The notes beneath the pieces are model-generated. The model did no database searches. It was not told where the DNA came from and was given only the letters and a program-made list of their open reading frames with translations. The translations under genes were made by a program, and so were the position numbers. Below, piece after piece: positions 62,904 to 64,000 of a stretch of DNA of 64,000 bases. Within the stretch, counting starts at the first letter, position 1; each line of letters opens with the position of its first letter. Source of the stretch: Methylomonas sp. (lineage in GTDB: Bacteria > Pseudomonadota > Gammaproteobacteria > Methylococcales > Methylomonadaceae); the NCBI GenBank assembly GCA_026988155.1, contig JALSLW010000083.1:82508-146507 (forward strand). Reading direction: 5' to 3'.

Positions 62904-63548
62904 TTGAATAAATATATTTTAGCTTTAACATTGACAGCATCTTCTTTAACATCTGGCATTTCAAATGCAGCTCTTATTGATGATTTTAATGGTGCTTATA
63001 ATGCCAATGCTCCTGTATGGAGCGGAGCTGTCAATAATTTTGCCTATGCGCCTGCTTTTGGCGGAAGCCGTACGATAAGTCTTGCTTCTACGGGATCTAC
63101 TTATCAAGCCAATGTAATAGTAGATGACGAAAAGTATACCCATAACTCTAATAGCGGCATTAGCGCAACCAGCATTATTTCCTGGGACTCTGCTTCCGCT
63201 GTTGATTTAACTGACGGAGGCGACAGCATTGCATTTGCCCTAGATATTATTGGCATTGATGTAGGCAGTGTATTGTTTACCTTGAATGTCACAGATCATT
63301 TTAATGCTTTTTCTTCCTTTTCCTTTAATCTACTGGCTGGTACTACAGGGGTTCAATACATAGACTTTACATCTTTCTCGGGTATAGATTTTGATGACGT
63401 TAGGGCCGTTTCGTTAGAAATAGCTGGCGGACTCGATACGGATGTGGCTCTTGGTTCAATAGCGACTGTTCCTGCACCTCCCGCTTTAGCTTTATTGAGT
63501 GTTGGACTGGCTATGCTTGGGTTTAGCAACCGCAAAGTAAACGCATAA
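62904..63548 (+). CDS. PEP-CTERM sorted surface protein
   Basis: A 214-residue protein with a TTG start after AGGA. Signal peptide (KYILALTLTASSLTSGISNA). The body resembles a choice-of-anchor beta-sandwich (FNGAYNANAPVWSGAVNN..., YIDFTSFSGIDFDDVRAVSLEIAGG). The tail is VPAPPALALLSVGLAMLGF, then SNRK, a PEP-CTERM signal. Expected outside the cell after exosortase processing. It is transcribed from a sigma-54 promoter with palindromic upstream sites and a c-di-GMP-I-like leader, so it may respond to a PEP-CTERM two-component system of the PrsK/PrsR type and to c-di-GMP. Confidence 0.85.
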   Translation: MNKYILALTLTASSLTSGISNAALIDDFNGAYNANAPVWSGAVNNFAYAPAFGGSRTISLASTGSTYQANVIVDDEKYTHNSNSGISATSIISWDSASAVDLTDGGDSIAFALDIIGIDVGSVLFTLNVTDHFNAFSSFSFNLLAGTTGVQYIDFTSFSGIDFDDVRAVSLEIAGGLDTDVALGSIATVPAPPALALLSVGLAMLGFSNRKVNA

Positions 63549-63601
63549 TTAAATATTAAGAAGCTTGAATTTAACGCCATTTAAGGGGGCGGGGTAAAAG
63601 C

Positions 63602-63690
63602 TTAAGCTTGGAGACGGGGCTTTAGCCCCGTATTTGTAGGGACTAAAGCCCCTCCTCCTAATGTTTCATGCTTAATTTAACGACATTAGG
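63602..63690. repeat. REP-like repeat, copy 2
   Basis: GGGGCTTTAGCCCC, then GGGACTAAAGCCC, then AATGTTTCATGCTTAA and TTAACGACATT, the same order of elements as at 11345-11437. Confidence 0.7.
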
Positions 63691-63853
63691 GTAAAGGCAA
63701 TATCTTCACGAGCTTCATGCCCCCTTCAATTTATTCCTCATATAGCTCCCATTTGGTTTGCAACGCCCAGACTCCTAATTCCAGCATGGATTGTAGACGC
63801 TAAACCAATTACAGCATACACCTCATTAATTCTAGCCTAAAGCCTCCCATAAT

Positions 63854-63880
63854 CCTAAATAAATCAGTTGAACGCTTAGG
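63854..63880. mobile_element. Family A MITE end, interrupted
   Basis: CCTAAATAAATCAGTTGA and the next 7 bases match the MITE. The match stops where GGAACGTGCACGAAATAACTT begins, a sequence resembling the one at 38495-38520. The IS-like material seems to have inserted in a MITE. Confidence 0.6.
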
Positions 63881-63906
63881 AACGTGCACGAAATAACTTC
63901 GACAAC

Positions 63907-63999
63907 TTAAAAATTTCCGTTCTTTGGAACAGCAACATAATTCCATAGTTTCAGATGCTCATCAAATACAATTCGCATGGATTCTTTAAACCCTGCGAC
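63907..63999 (-). CDS. C-terminal end of a possible transposase (clipped by the window)
   Basis: The minus strand has a 30-codon open frame reaching the window edge, ending in FDEHLKLWNYVAVPKNGNF and a TAA. It stops 28 bp before the IS-end-like sequence, as a transposase C-terminus would. No family was recognised from this short stretch, and the call rests on position. Confidence 0.4.
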   Translation of the reverse strand, partial: VAGFKESMRIVFDEHLKLWNYVAVPKNGNF

Positions 64000-64000
64000 T

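Noticed and set aside
1..64000. CRISPR array
   Set aside because: No regularly spaced direct repeats with unique spacers; the repeats present are palindromic elements or peptide-coding repeats.

Overview
The window looks like a chromosomal segment of an AT-rich gammaproteobacterium. The backbone blocks (mnmG-rsmG-parA-parB; lptM-lysA-dapF-DUF484-xerC; argS-SPOR; ubiK/comM; nth; rep) are gammaproteobacterial in order and sequence. Three PEP-CTERM proteins, a CobN-like membrane protein, a HAD/polytopic membrane fusion and a DUF692/DUF2063 cassette would fit a methanotroph of the Methylococcales. No methane oxidation gene is present, so that placement is inference.

Layout. 0-11 kb (minus strand): a metal-handling block with a signal-peptide CobN-like chelatase, an ECF sigma/anti-sigma pair, a six-EF-hand secreted protein, a TonB-domain lipoprotein, a PepSY reductase-like membrane protein and a TonB-dependent receptor. 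11-18 kb (minus): a phosphate-scavenging block with a glycerophosphodiesterase, an alkaline phosphatase, a PEP-CTERM protein and a choice-of-anchor I PEP-CTERM protein; a perfect Pho box and a degenerate Pho-box array lie upstream. 18-28.7 kb: accessory genes (ABC-class ATPase, HAD-membrane fusion, orphan cytosine methyltransferase, degenerate-receiver regulator, HTH regulator divergent from a histone H1-like gene, CHAD protein with a ParA-type ATPase) and tRNA-Asp. 28.8-51.5 kb: mostly housekeeping. 51.6-56 kb: a PilZ-like protein convergent with a bufferin/MNIO-type RiPP cassette (Met/Cys-rich precursor, DUF692, DUF2063). 56-62.3 kb: nth, a glutaredoxin-like protein, rep, comM, an RRM protein and ubiK. 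62.3-64 kb: a PEP-CTERM gene behind a sigma-54 promoter, upstream palindromes and a c-di-GMP-I-like leader, then repeats and a clipped possible transposase.

The intergenic space holds several small mobile families. Family A is a MITE with ends CCTAAATAAATCAGTTGA; five complete copies of 121-252 bp each have a clean 5-bp target duplication. One copy has replaced the C-terminus of the neighbouring HAD-membrane gene. Family B is a 158-bp palindromic repeat, with two near-identical copies flanked by TTA/TAA and one or two decayed ones. A 45-bp palindrome and two REP-like sequences make up the rest.

The main candidates for something new are: (1) the 240-residue precursor with nine Cys-Gly sites and about 40 methionines beside DUF692/DUF2063; (2) the three-layer control region of the last PEP-CTERM gene; (3) the H1-like gene with a duplicated promoter-palindrome module; and (4) the MITE family, including the rewritten protein end.
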